Both the position numbers and the translations under genes were made by a program. The notes under the pieces were generated by a model. The model searched no databases. It was given only the letters and a program-made list of their open reading frames with translations, and was not told where the DNA came from. Positions 24,100-34,384 of a stretch of DNA of 64,000 nt are shown here, in pieces (within the stretch, counting starts at the first letter, position 1; every line of letters starts with the position of its first letter). The DNA lies in the NCBI GenBank assembly GCA_026419785.1, contig JAODTK010005810.1:62001-126000 (forward strand), read 5' to 3'. Source of the DNA: Sclerodactyla briareus. Lineage: Eukaryota; Echinodermata; Holothuroidea; Dendrochirotida; Sclerodactylidae.

Positions 24100-25058
24100 C
24101 CTCGGGGAAAAAAAGCTTACTATCAGTGCCAACGTCAGCATGACCGCATCCCCCCCGCCTATTCTATACCAGAAACTAAAATCATAGAATGCCTCTTGTC
24201 TGGCAAGCCTACCGAAATCAAAGGATTTCACAAAGAGGAATGCCACAGTACTTACCGCATCTGGAGAAGGGACAACCCATCTCAATTACATAATCATCAG
24301 AGAAAGTGCAGGGACACAGCAATATTCCCCGGTACCAGATTGATGCGTTTAAACACCCATCTTTTTCAGGAAATACTAAACTTTTCTAGTACCTTTCCAA
24401 GGAAGGACGGGGAGATACAGTTGTTTAACAACACTGCCAGGTCAACTTCGGCAGCATCACGACAACCTTGCAAAGTTCATGGACTCATCATCAATCAAAC
24501 GATACCTTAAAGGAGTATACGAACTCAGGCCCCAGCTGTGAGATATTCACAGATCTGGGATGCCTCATTGTTTTAGATTCTTCACCAACTCGACCTGGCG
24601 AACCTGCACGTTCACCAGACCTATGCGAATTTACCATAACATCGCTTTTGAAGCAGCCAAAAGCCTGGGTCGCGCCCATACAATGCAGAGACTCAGTATC
24701 CGGCGGACACCAGGTTGGAGGCACTTGAACTGCTACGTCGTTACATGGAGCTCACAAAGACACACGGGGGGTGCAAACAAAAACTCGTTGTAGTCAGGTT
24801 CCGCACAAGAAGAGTCACAATCATACGATAGCAAGATGGCTAAAGGATGCAATGAACCAGGCAGGACTGACAAATGATAATACACGGCAACACAGTACAC
24901 GGCAAGCCTGTGGGTGCCATCTGGCCATCAAAAAGGAGGTGCCAGTTAGTTAGCAGGGAATTCTTGTGTGCAGGAGGGCCTCGGAGGGAAAACATTTTGC
25001 CACCTTCTATTACAAACCAGTAAGCGGGCAACACACGTTCAGACACTTGCTAGGTTAG
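24100..25058 (+). pseudogene. DIRS tyrosine recombinase (degenerate)
   Basis: The N-terminal half shows NNTARST (about 24,428-24,448) and a KGVYELRPQL-like reading near 24,510-24,540. The catalytic half shows a DTRLEALELLRRYMELTKTH stretch (about 24,701-24,760), SHNHTIARWLKDAMNQAGL (24,813-24,869), HSTRQA (24,891-24,908; the conserved H-x-x-R) and TFYYKPVSGQHTFRHLLG ending at a TAG (25,056-25,058). The tyrosine pair at 25,008-25,013 would hold the nucleophile. This pattern is characteristic of DIRS-family recombinases. Stops and frameshifts break it, including two stops between HSTRQA and the tyrosines. Confidence 0.87.
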
Positions 25059-25069
25059 CAATGAACTCT

Positions 25070-25620
25070 ATTCAGTTATATACGTCTTGTATTGCTAGCA
25101 CCTCTACCTGATATATGTGAGCAAGAAAGGGGTATAAAAGTACTTAAGGATTATTTTTGAGAAAGATATGATTGAAAGTGATCGACAGTATGTCTAATTT
25201 TTTGTTTTGAAAGCTTAAGAAAGCTTCATGCTATTTGGCTTGTGAATAAAAACTGCAAAGCTGGAACCACATGGGTCCACTTAATTTATGTATGCGGAAA
25301 GAACACTGCTTTGCAAGTCTTCATGGCATTTCTGTAGTATACAGTGGTAGGTAAGGTAGAATCTGAAATTAAACGAGACCAGTAGGGTTGAAGTTTGATT
25401 ATGATTCGACAGCACATCACACGAAACGGAGGAATTACATGCCCTCCCTTGTTTGTAACCCCCCCCTATGCCCTACGGGCCATTTTTTAGTGATCATTCC
25501 CACATCTTTGAAGAATTGACGCGATCAGGCTGCTACACTTCATTTAATTCCTCCGTTCGTTGTGATGTGAAGGTAAAATCATCATCAAACCTTCAACCCC
25601 TCTGGTCTCTTTTAAATTTC
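25070..25620. other. Flank between DIRS and Gag-like fragment
   Basis: No coding signal is recognised. This interval should contain the right terminal repeat of the DIRS element if it is preserved, but I could not match it to the left side. Confidence 0.4.
25245..25250 (+). promoter_or_regulatory. AATAAA, possible polyadenylation signal of the DIRS element
   Basis: AATAAA lies about 190 bases downstream of the recombinase stop codon on the same strand. It fits a retrotransposon 3' end, but the hexamer is common in AT-rich DNA. Confidence 0.3.
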
Positions 25621-25624
25621 AGAG

Positions 25625-26235
25625 TAAATGGTTCCACGTGTTGGCACTTTTTCGCGCCTTGTGGCCTCGACGTCCGCATGCTCTGTGCACTGAATGGGGT
25701 GGTCAACCGGCACATTTTTTGAGAGTGGTTTTTTGCTCTCCCACAGTTGTACCACCCTCGATTGCTGTTGGTGGGCCTCGATCCCTGGGGGGTGGTGTGA
25801 TATTGCGTGTGGAAGACGCCTCCCTTGTACGAGTGTCTCCTGGCATCTCTGGGGTTGTGGCATATCGGTCATCTCCTCTCCTTGTATCTGACTTCTGGTA
25901 CTTCCTTGATTTTGATACGTGCCGTACTAGTGTTTGGTTTAATCAAGAAACGTCCGGGCCTCTCGGTTCAGGTGGACATGGTCGGCGAAAAAGCCCCTGT
26001 CTGCGTCCCCCTCTGCGTAGGTCCATGCATGATGACGTTTGCATGTACCGGCAGCCTAGTCTCGACGTTAGTGCCTGTAGGTCAATATCGAGAGTTTATA
26101 TACATGGGCGTGTTTCAATACCAGCCTGGGACATGTGGGAACCTGATATGCGACTGTGCATGGTGTCCACTGCTTCAACTCCGTGATAGTTTCCCCACAA
26201 AACTCCCTAGGGTCTCCTCCCTCGATACTGATTCG
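25625..26235 (-). pseudogene. Retroelement Gag-like fragment with two zinc-knuckle-like motifs
   Basis: On the minus strand, YNCGRAKNHSQKMC (about 25,709-25,754) and CGRRGHKARK followed one frame over by C (about 25,640-25,680) look like two CCHC zinc knuckles in tandem. This arrangement is typical of retrotransposon Gag or LINE ORF1 proteins. The first cysteine of the upstream knuckle reads as W (TGG), and spacing is off by one residue in an A run. Upstream pieces include ETITELKQW and VAYQVPTCPRLV (about 26,110-26,195). The plus strand also has frames of 146 and 182 codons here, which I regard as shadows. The family is not identified. Confidence 0.4.
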
Positions 26236-26999
26236 ACACATCCTTAGTTCCGCATGAATGGTTAAATACTTGAGTAGTTATGAGGCCTACATCGATTGAA
26301 CTCACCAGATGTCCCTGAATGGTAGCGATTTGTGGCTCCTCCGTAGCATTTAACTAGTGTCTCAAATGTTTTCATTAGTGAATACCCTTAGCAAAGTAGT
26401 CCCCAATAATAAGGTTCCTTTTCGGTTGGGCATATTTGTTTTTTCGTTTACAGCTTAGTAACCGGCATCCGAAAAAACCCCCATTATCTCCGGGGGAGCT
26501 TCCTTGTCTGTTGACAGGGGTCTTTGACTGGGTAAGTTTTAGATGCTAATTTCCGTTCGTTTCCTTTTCCAGTCGAATCGATTTCTCCAAAGCTCGTTTT
26601 TGGAGGAGCTTTTTTTTTCAATCCGACGCACTGGACAGATATTTGTTTGTGCAACTTCACATGGTTGCTTCAACAGTACTGGCGGAACATGTGCCCCATT
26701 ACAGCATGGAAAGGAGCCTTCGTTTGAACTTCGATGGTAACATGCCCTACAGCCACCTAATCTACACCCTGAACTCCCGAAGGCGTACAAGGTTATGCCT
26801 ATTTCCGATTTGTGGATCTTTTTTCGGAAATCCCTAATAGCTGACCATTTCCAATGCAGCTCCTGTTTCAGAATAAACCTGAATATACATCATGCGCGAA
26901 GCGTACTGACATTTTGTACATTTTCCAAGCCGCAAGTCTTTTCGCATTTTTTTTTTGGTCAAATATGACTTACCAGTACTACCTATAATAATGTAACTA
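26236..26999. other. No recognised gene
   Basis: Mixed sequence with two GGAG/CTCC-type short palindromic stretches (for example TCTCCGGGGGAGC near 26,488). The open frames around 26,539-26,837 occur on both strands without known motifs. Confidence 0.4.
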
Positions 27000-27430
27000 A
27001 ATAGGTGAGGTCAAGGTCACATGCTCATTGGTTCATCAAATGAAAATTAATGTTGAACTCGACAGTACAGGCGGGTAAACGTGTATATCCCCACAGAAAC
27101 AGCTTATGTGGACCTAGTTTTTTATATAAGCCATCACGTTAATGTCCATTTGGACGCTCCGGTGGGGACTCCGGTGACTTTGAATGCCCTACCTGTTGTT
27201 CGGGTCCAACTGTATTCCACATTCTCAAGTTTTGTTTATATACAACTGCTAGAAAAAATCGCATGATTCATGCAAATTTGACCTTCTGTGACCTTGAAAT
27301 GACCTTCATGTTGTTTAGGACTAACAACAGGCCACATCCACCGAGTTTTATTAAAATTCGACGAAGTTGGAAAAATTGCGAAGAAACACAAATTCGACCT
27401 TCAAATCATTGTCCATGTTATTCGGGACCA
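27000..27430 (+). repeat. Dispersed repeat family F, copy A
   Basis: It shares with 39,843-40,160 the opening GCAGGCGGGTAAAC and GTATATCCCC, then AGAAACxGC, GTGGACCT, CxGGTGACTTTGAA(A)TGC and ACCTGTTGTTC. It also shares CAAATTTGACC, GTGACCTTGAAAT and a GAGTTTxxTTxAAAxTCGAC-like block with the inverted copy at 38.0-38.5 kb. AGGTCA/TGACCT words are frequent. No coding potential; no clear terminal repeats. Confidence 0.7.
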
Positions 27431-27455
27431 ACTTTTGTCCCCAACTAACTCTCGT

Positions 27456-27487
27456 GTAAGATAAGATAAGATAAGATAAGATAAGAA
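27456..27487 (-). repeat. AAGAT pentamer tail of the LINE
   Basis: Six TAAGA units followed by ATCTTTATTG. On the minus strand this is CAATAAAGATTCTTATC followed by CTTAT repeats, a typical simple-repeat 3' tail of a LINE. It fixes the element's orientation and its 3' end. Confidence 0.85.
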
Positions 27488-28290
27488 TCTTTATTGACCA
27501 TGAAAAAGGGAATTAAACTTCGCTTCATCTCAAACAGATAAAACAGTTTCGGAAGAAATACAAAAAGGAGACTATGTATAATATAAATTGCACATTCGAA
27601 CAGGCGATAAAAGTTATAAAATGAGGAGACTCCACATCCAGTCTATTAGTTATATTAGTCTATTACCTACAAAACTCATAGGCAAGATGTTTCATTGCGC
27701 AGGCAAGACAACCGTCGGTAAGCTCATTCCCGGCATTTTAAAAACCAATTGGTCTTCCTTTTTCGGCTGCTGTGCCGAATTTGGCTACTCGAAGGATGTT
27801 GTGACGGTAACAGTGCCTTGGCTTTCGCGTCTGTGACAGTGGCAAGAAACCGTCAATCAAACGGCTCATGTGACCTGGCGAAAACGCCTTGCCGCCTTCT
27901 AACTATAGAATGTAATTTGCCCAAGTCTCTCACAGTTGTATTTCCTCCCCATGCGACCAGACTGAATGTAATTATACTCTCGATCGCCGCCTTATAGAAC
28001 AAGGAGATGAGTGTGGAATCAGAATCTAAATGTTATTAGTTACGAAAGTAAAATAATCGACGGTTGATTTTAGCTAGTACAGTACCAACATGCTCCCCCA
28101 ATCCAGTTTGTCAGTGATAGTACCCCTAAATACTTGTACGAGTGAACCCTGTTCACTTGCTATCCCCCAATAGTTATACTCTCTAGCTCGTGCTCACCAC
28201 GACGGGGGTCAGCAACAAGCTCTTCCATTTTGGACACATGAGCTCCAGCTATTTCATGACACAACAATCAGTCATGTGAATCGGGTAAGC
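27456..28290 (-). pseudogene. 3' end of a second LINE (RT C-terminal region)
   Basis: The minus strand reads KMEELVADPRRGEHELESIT (about 28,165-28,225), VHSYKYLGV (about 28,118-28,150) and LISLFYKAAIESIITFSL (about 27,960-28,013), continuing VAWGGNTTVRD. These match the thumb and C-terminal region of CR1/L2/Rex-type LINE reverse transcriptases (the YKYLG block, then the LFY.A.IESI.TF...WGGN block). Frames shift repeatedly. The element is 5'-truncated near 28,290, as is usual for LINE copies, and its 3' end is the AAGAT tail at 27,456-27,487. It differs from the LINE at 15.6-17.96 kb. Confidence 0.82.
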
Positions 28291-28319
28291 TCACTATTTT
28301 CGTGTGAAACCGCCAAAGT

Positions 28320-28570
28320 AGAAAGTAGAGGGCAGCAGACATTGCTGCGTGATGCCCAAACTATCGAACCATCCGGAGATTTCAATCGGGCGGACTGTGT
28401 ACCAAGTATGAAGCCAATCGGAGAAAAGCGTCGGACGGAAGTGAATTGCGCTAAGCATAAATGTTTACGCAGCGTCCCTCCCTAAAACCTGAGACGGCGT
28501 GGGACACACATAAAACCAAAATATCTCCGGACACTACTCGTGTCGCGGGATATAATTAAAACACTTCCTA
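28320..28570 (+). repeat. Right-hand part of dispersed family F
   Basis: GTGTACCAAGTATGAAGCCA, ATCGGAGAAAAGCGTC and CCAAAATATCTCCGGACACT, then TGTCGCGGGATATAAT, parallel the copies at 40.1-40.26 kb and the pair at 6.3 and 8.8 kb. It lies immediately upstream of the satellite. Confidence 0.6.
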
Positions 28571-28609
28571 GTAAAAACTCATCTCAGCTCTTCAGAACAC
28601 CATCTTATA

Positions 28610-28643
28610 CGGAGCGCGAAACGTAACAAAATCCATCAAGTTG
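28610..28643 (+). repeat. Flank sequence shared with the inverted 32-kb copy
   Basis: GGAGCGCGAAACGTAACAAA and ATCCATCAAGTTGGAAT precede the satellite. On the minus strand, 32,140-32,178 reads GAGTGCGAAACGTAACAAA and ATCCATCAAAGTTGGAAT and likewise leads into the same 20-bp units. The flank and array therefore form one repeat unit. Confidence 0.75.
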
Positions 28644-29948
28644 GAATCAACCCATCGAAAAAAGAATCAACCATCGAAAAAAGAATCAACCATCGAAAAA
28701 AGAATCAACCCATCGAAAAAAGAATCAACCCATCGAAAAAAGAATCAACCCATCGAAAAAAGAATCAACCCATCGAAAAAAGAATCAACCCATCGAAAAA
28801 AGAATCAACCCATCGAAAAAAGAATCAACCCATCGAAAAAAGAATCAACCCATCGAAAAAAGAATCAACCCATCGAAAAAAGAATCAACCATCGAAAAAA
28901 GAATCAACCCATCGAAAAAAGAATCAACCCATCGAAAAAAGAATCAACCCATCGAAAAAAGAATCAACCCATCGAAAAAAGAATCAACCCATCGAAAAAA
29001 GAATCAACCCATCGAAAAAAGAATCAACCCATCGAAAAAAGAATCAACCCATCGAAAAAAGAATCAACCCATCGAAAAAAGAATCAACCCATCGAAAAAA
29101 GAATCAACCCATCGAAAAAAGAATCAACCCATCGAAAAAAGAATCAACCCATCGAAAAAAGAATCAACCCATCGAAAAAAGAATCAACCCATCGAAAAAA
29201 GAATCAACCCATCGAAAAAAGAATCAACCCATCGAAAAAAGAATCAACCCATCGAAAAAAGAATCAACCCATCGAAAAAAGAATCAACCCATCGAAAAAA
29301 GAATCAACCCATCGAAAAAAGAATCAACCCATCGAAAAAAGAATCAACCATCGAAAAAAGAATCAACCCATCGAAAAAAGAATCAACCCATCGAAAAAAG
29401 AATCAACCCATCGAAAAAAGAATCAACCCATCGAAAAAAGAATCAACCCATCGAAAAAAGAATCAACCCATCGAAAAAAGAATCAACCCATCGAAAAAAG
29501 AATCAACCCATCGAAAAAAGAATCAACCCATCGAAAAAAGAATCAACCCATCGAAAAAAGAATCAACCCATCGAAAAAAGAATCAACCCATCGAAAAAAG
29601 AATCAACCCATCGAAAAAAGAATCAACCCATCGAAAAAAGAATCAACCCATCGAAAAAAGAATCAACCCATCGAAAAAAGAATCAACCCATCGAAAAAAG
29701 AATCAACCCATCGAAAAAAGAATCAACCCATCGAAAAAAGAATCAACCCATCGAAAAAAGAATCAACCATCGAAAAAAGAATCAACCCATCGAAAAAAGA
29801 ATCAACCATCGAAAAAAGAATCAACCCATCGAAAAAAGAATCAACCCATCGAAAAAAGAATCAACCCATCGAAAAAAGAATCAACCCATCGAAAAAAGAA
29901 TCAACCCATCGAAAAAAGAATCAACCCATCGAAAAAAGAATCAACCAT
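28644..29948 (+). repeat. 20-bp satellite, about 65 nearly identical units
   Basis: The unit is GAATCAACCCATCGAAAAAA, repeated almost without change. About six 19-base units lacking one C (CCATCG instead of CCCATCG) lie at about 28,668, 28,687, 28,885, 29,345, 29,765 and 29,804. The array ends at GAATCAACCATGG. Twenty is not a multiple of three, so a reading frame passes through all three phases in three units. The plus-strand unit contains no stop, so a 494-codon frame (28,641-30,125) arises, made of the 20-residue repeat KKESTHRKKNQPIEKRINPS. I regard this frame as a by-product. Near-perfect identity points to recent amplification. Confidence 0.95.
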
Positions 29949-31916
29949 GGCGGAGAGTGGTGGAGTGGGTGTGTGAAGTATGTAAATAGGGTGAGTGTAC
30001 GTAGTGGAGATGTATGCGAAGAGAGGGTAGTCAGAGAATTAGATCAACATCATCTAACACGAATGACTGATCATTTCGTAAGAGTGAACACACGGACCAT
30101 GCACTTACAATGGCCTCTCATTTAACAGAAAAAATTATGTAATGGAATGACGATTACATAGAAGACTATCACTTTGGCCTATTTTCGCACTTTAAACGAA
30201 TTCCCCAACCCATCACCCTTGTCCAAGGTCATTACATCCTCGTTTCATATGGCAAGCATTGAGCGGTGGAGTTGAGCCTTTGCAGTGCACAAGAGTGGCG
30301 CCAGCGGGGTGGAAGCGGGACATGCCCCCCCCCCCCCCGCCTGGGGAAGATGTCCCATTTTGCGGGTAGCCCGAGAGGGTAGATGCTAAAATTTACACAC
30401 ATCGACGAGTGCCGATTGCCCCGTACTATCATTTCCAACCTATTAGGCCTGGTGAAACTTGTAATAACACTGGAATTCGGCGCCTCATAACTGATATCGA
30501 TTCTTCGCTTAGTTTAGGGAAGTATATAAATCCAACTATCATCCCCAAAACTATACAGCCGTAGCTAGGCTGGACAAGTCTTATGGATATCTTTGGAATG
30601 TCCCTGAAGAGATCAAGTTACAATTCTGTGGAGGCAACCTTCCAGAAGAGAGTCTACCCCTGTTTTGCCTGACAGCAACATACGAGACAACAAAACAAAG
30701 AAAATGCAGGGGTTGACGTAGGGTGGGTGAGACTCGAAAATCTTTGATCAGTCCTGGACCATTCCGCCGGGGAACTTGCCCCCTCCCCCAACCCTCCGCC
30801 ACCACTGACAGTGCACCGTGAATTCGTGCAATACTGGCCTATCTGACACTTGTATGGACTTCACTTGTTTATACATGTAGTCATCGAGTGATTGCTGTAT
30901 CATTCTGTAATGTTTTCATACATGCTGTACAACTACAAGCAGTGAAAGTGGGAGAGTGTGGTTAATAATACCAAGTAATATGGCCTGCAACTGTTGAATT
31001 ATGTCCTCTTTTCTGGATGGATTAAGACGAGCTAAAATACAGGTAATGAATCAATGAGCACTATATGGAGTCTGCAATTTCTCGGTGTAACGTCATGACT
31101 AATCATACCCACATGGAAAGGAATTTGTGCATGTTAACAGTATAATAAAATGATTAAAAATTAATGATTTCCCTGGAAATATTAATGTCTCATTTTTCCG
31201 CAAAAATGACCCTGGTTACACCCAAAAAACAAAACACCACAGAAACTGGTTCCAAACTGCACACACTTTTTCAACCGGAACAACAAAAACTATTCTTAAT
31301 TAACTTTCATCGACGCTATCATGTTTTTTGTCTCGACGGACCGAATTGAGAAAAAATGTTCACTATGGCGTATATGTGTATGTCACACTTCCCTGATAGC
31401 CGGGCATTCCTTCAACGATCCAACAGATTACAACAAAATTGTGCGATGAACACTTGACATACGTGTAGAACTGACTATTGACCCCAGTCAGTCTTCATTT
31501 ATATAGCTAATTAGACAACACCAGAAAGGCGCTACTAAGAGCAGGTCTTCCATGCCTCGCCTAAACAAATACAGTAGGAAAGGGACACAAAGTACCCAAT
31601 CGCGAGTGTGATCCGATGCCATGTGAGGACATATCGATTCCCTTATAGACATCTACAACGCCCTAACCACTCAACCCCCAACACTACTATTTCCCCAATT
31701 ACCATTTTAAAATAGAATGACAAGAGGGCAAGAAACAAAATCAAGCTCCTCGCCTTGACAGCACAATCCAGACATTTCTCCAAAAAATATGCTATTAGCC
31801 GAAAGAACCGCAAAAACTGCCAATGTAAGCTTGCATTCAGATCTTAGAAATCACCCTCCAAAGAATCACTACGCAGTGATGCGTTGCAAATCATGATGGT
31901 CTGATTCCATTCTTGA
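29949..31916. other. No recognised gene; one element end near 30.29 kb
   Basis: No gene recognised. At about 30,293-30,340, GTGGCGCCAGCGGGGTGG is followed by a C run, resembling the GTGGCG-plus-homopolymer ends seen elsewhere in the window. A plus-strand reading near 30,590-30,680 is slightly protein-like but has no motif I know. Confidence 0.4.
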
Positions 31917-32185
31917 TGATTTTGTTACACTCCGCGCACCCGGCTGCGGCGGAGTGGAAATCAACTTAAGGAGCGCGGCACTTCAATGAAAATCCTGTCA
32001 AGGTAGAGGTCATGGAGTATCATATGACGTACTGATTCTTGTTTGGATAGGCTGATTCCGCTTTTCAATGGGTCGATCCTTTCTTTGAAGGCTTGATTCT
32101 GTTTTCGATGGGTTGATTCTTTTTTCGATGGGTTAATTCCAACTTTGATGGATTTTGTTACGTTTCGCACTCCGTGTCTTACTTT
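31917..32185 (-). repeat. Inverted, diverged relic of the 20-bp satellite and its flank
   Basis: On the minus strand from 32,178: CGGAGTGCGAAACGTAACAA, ATCCATCAAAGTTGGAAT, then AACCCATCGAAAAAAGAATC, AACCCATCGAAAACAGAATC and progressively diverged 20-base units up to about 32,034. There are about six units. At the far side, 31,917-31,940 again carries TTTTGTTACACTCCGCGC, which resembles the flank (TTTTGTTACGTTTCGCACTC). The element may therefore be bracketed by related ends. Confidence 0.75.
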
Positions 32186-34380
32186 CCCGCGTATCAACGC
32201 ATGAATTCAGCCATAGCTTTGATAAGGCATGGGCTTAATTTAGTATCCTTTTGGTTTTCCGAGATATGATGTGGTCAGTTTCGAGGACGTGTAGGCGGAC
32301 AGTTCACACAACGGACCGATCAGAGGGCATAATAAATCAGGGACCAGTGGGGGGAGAGAGGGGGGGGGGGCATTGTGGGTGATTCAATTTGGGTGGATGG
32401 TGTATAGTCCAGAATACGTGGTCCTTCCGATCGGGCCAGGAGAGAACCCAAATGTTAAACGGATTCAGGCCTGCAAATTTCCTTACATAAATTAACTGCG
32501 GCGGGCGGAGCCCACAAAATAACAACATTTTTGATACTGCCTATGTTCGCAAGTTCGGGCACACAGAAAGAAAAAAACAGTCTCTCTGATGTGATTTTTT
32601 CTCTTCATTGGGTTTTCCACTTTAATTACGTGGGACACATGTTTCGGGTAGAAATAATTCATTTCTACGAAATCTTCATCTTTAAATTGAATTAAACCTA
32701 ATACCTTCATAACTCAACTCCAAATAAAATATTTGGATAAACGACATGCTAATTCTAGCAAAGAATCGTAAGGGGTACGGGCAAGGACGTAGGACCGGGG
32801 GCTGGGGCGCCACCCCCCCCCCCCCCACTCAAAATCGTGGAGGGGGCGGAAAAAAAATATTATTCCGCCCCACACTTCCCAAGGCAGAAAACCCTTTTTT
32901 CATCTCACAAATTATTAGAATTATTGTTTGCTATAATTCAGCATTAATTAATGTTATCTTCAAACACTTCACTTTGCACGGGGCACGATCGCTAAGACCT
33001 CAGAATTATATTCGTATTACTCAACGCAATATTTTAATGTTCAGGTACGGCCTACGTGTTGAGTGTCGAGTGCCGACCAGCGATATAAATCTCTACGTGT
33101 ATGTACTGTGTGCCACAAAACCCAGTACACTACGTCTGTAGCAGTCTCACCGGCATGCACAGCACTGCACTGGCGAAGAGTGCCAAAATAGAACTTGTTT
33201 GCCACATGGCGCTCTTTAACTTGAATTCTATCAAATGTCCGCGGTAGAATGAAAGGAAGGACTTAATCCTCGTGGTGCTTAACTCTGTAACGGAGTTAAG
33301 TACTTAAGGTAATTAATGTATTCGGAAAAATGTCGGTTAACACTATATGCCCTGAGGAAAATAATCTCAGCCATAATTTGCATAAGACCTATCAGAAATA
33401 CTTTGTATAGATGTATCTAAAGCGTCATGTTTTGTAATAGCATCTTGTTTCCTTTTTTCCTGATTAGATACATGGAGTCATGTTTACACGATTTGCCGCA
33501 AATTTTAGCAGGGAGAAAATTCCCCGAGTTCAGTGGACTGAGTGCCGCTATGGACCGGGGATGAAGACACCCCGTTAACCCTGCGGGCCCTACAGGCCCT
33601 AAACTACTTCTCGATCCCAGCTATTTCTCTTATTTCCATAACATCTGCATCATCGAGAAATCGAATTTGACAAAAGAGGGGGGTTCTGTTCTGTTGTCTA
33701 GTCTATGCCTCGTAGCAACACGTATTATAGGTGTCATAATAGATGCTCTCCTGAATCTTAGACTCACAGATTCAGGCATCACGTTGGTAAATCTTCCCAG
33801 CGGAGCCTGCCTGAGTATGACCTAATTATAAGGACCGCCGAATGAGATTGTTGCCGTATCCAAGAACCGGATCATTCCAGTTCGATAGTCCCCTCTTGGT
33901 AGATTCTTGTTATCCAAAATCAGGTCAAGTCAGCTCGCTCGTTGGCTCCGAGCCGAATTAATTTTTCTCGAATCCATTTCATGTTCAACATTATTGTTCA
34001 ACTTTTGACCCCTTTTGACAGACGGGGGGAAACAGACTGTTCGCATCGTGCTCCTACAGTCCTAACGTGTGTATCCGTCACCCCGGCTGCATTCCAAGCT
34101 CCTCCACACCCCCTCTGAGAAACTTCTAGTGATAAAAAGTGAGAAGCTACGGAATTAGGATAATATTTCCCGGTCCATTGCTTAATTCGGATTTGGCTTC
34201 CTAAATGATGTTATTGTGGCACGAACGATATGGGCCGGACTAAGCCTACCCAGTCCTGGCATCCGTTGACTTGGCAATTTACAGTTTCGCCTAATCATTT
34301 ATTTAACGCTTATAGTCGCGATTACCAAGTGTCCGCTTCACAAAGAAAATAATAGCTTGTCGTAATGCTTTTTTAAGTAT
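32186..34380. other. No recognised gene; G/C-run element ends
   Basis: No gene recognised. G-runs at 32,341-32,372 and the GGGGCGCCACCC-plus-C-run at about 32,803-32,827 look like ends of non-autonomous elements. The 131-codon plus frame at 32,746-33,141 runs through this low-complexity stretch and shows no domain. Confidence 0.4.
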
Positions 34381-34384
34381 GAAA

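Larger units (their letters stand above)
21650..25058 (+). mobile_element. DIRS-like tyrosine-recombinase retrotransposon, decayed
   Basis: The plus strand shows, in the order typical of DIRS elements, a gag-side conserved region, DIRS-type reverse transcriptase, RNase H and tyrosine recombinase. The blocks are separated by frameshifts and stop codons. DIRS elements replicate through reverse transcription but integrate with a tyrosine recombinase instead of an integrase. No methyltransferase domain is evident between RNase H and recombinase. I could not identify the inverted terminal repeats or the internal complementary region. A possible polyadenylation signal follows at 25,245. Several catalytic positions are lost, so the copy is inactive as read. 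Confidence 0.88.

Noticed and set aside
25638..26186. 182-codon plus-strand gene
   Set aside because: Two different plus frames and a minus frame overlap here; only the minus strand shows motif-like cysteine/histidine spacing, so the plus frames look like shadows.
28644..29948. CRISPR array
   Set aside because: Units are contiguous 20-bp repeats without spacers, and the context is eukaryotic.
28641..30125. 494-codon open frame as a real repeat-protein gene
   Set aside because: The frame is a direct consequence of a stop-free 20-bp tandem unit whose length is not a multiple of three. The non-repeat tail has no domain and no gene structure is evident.
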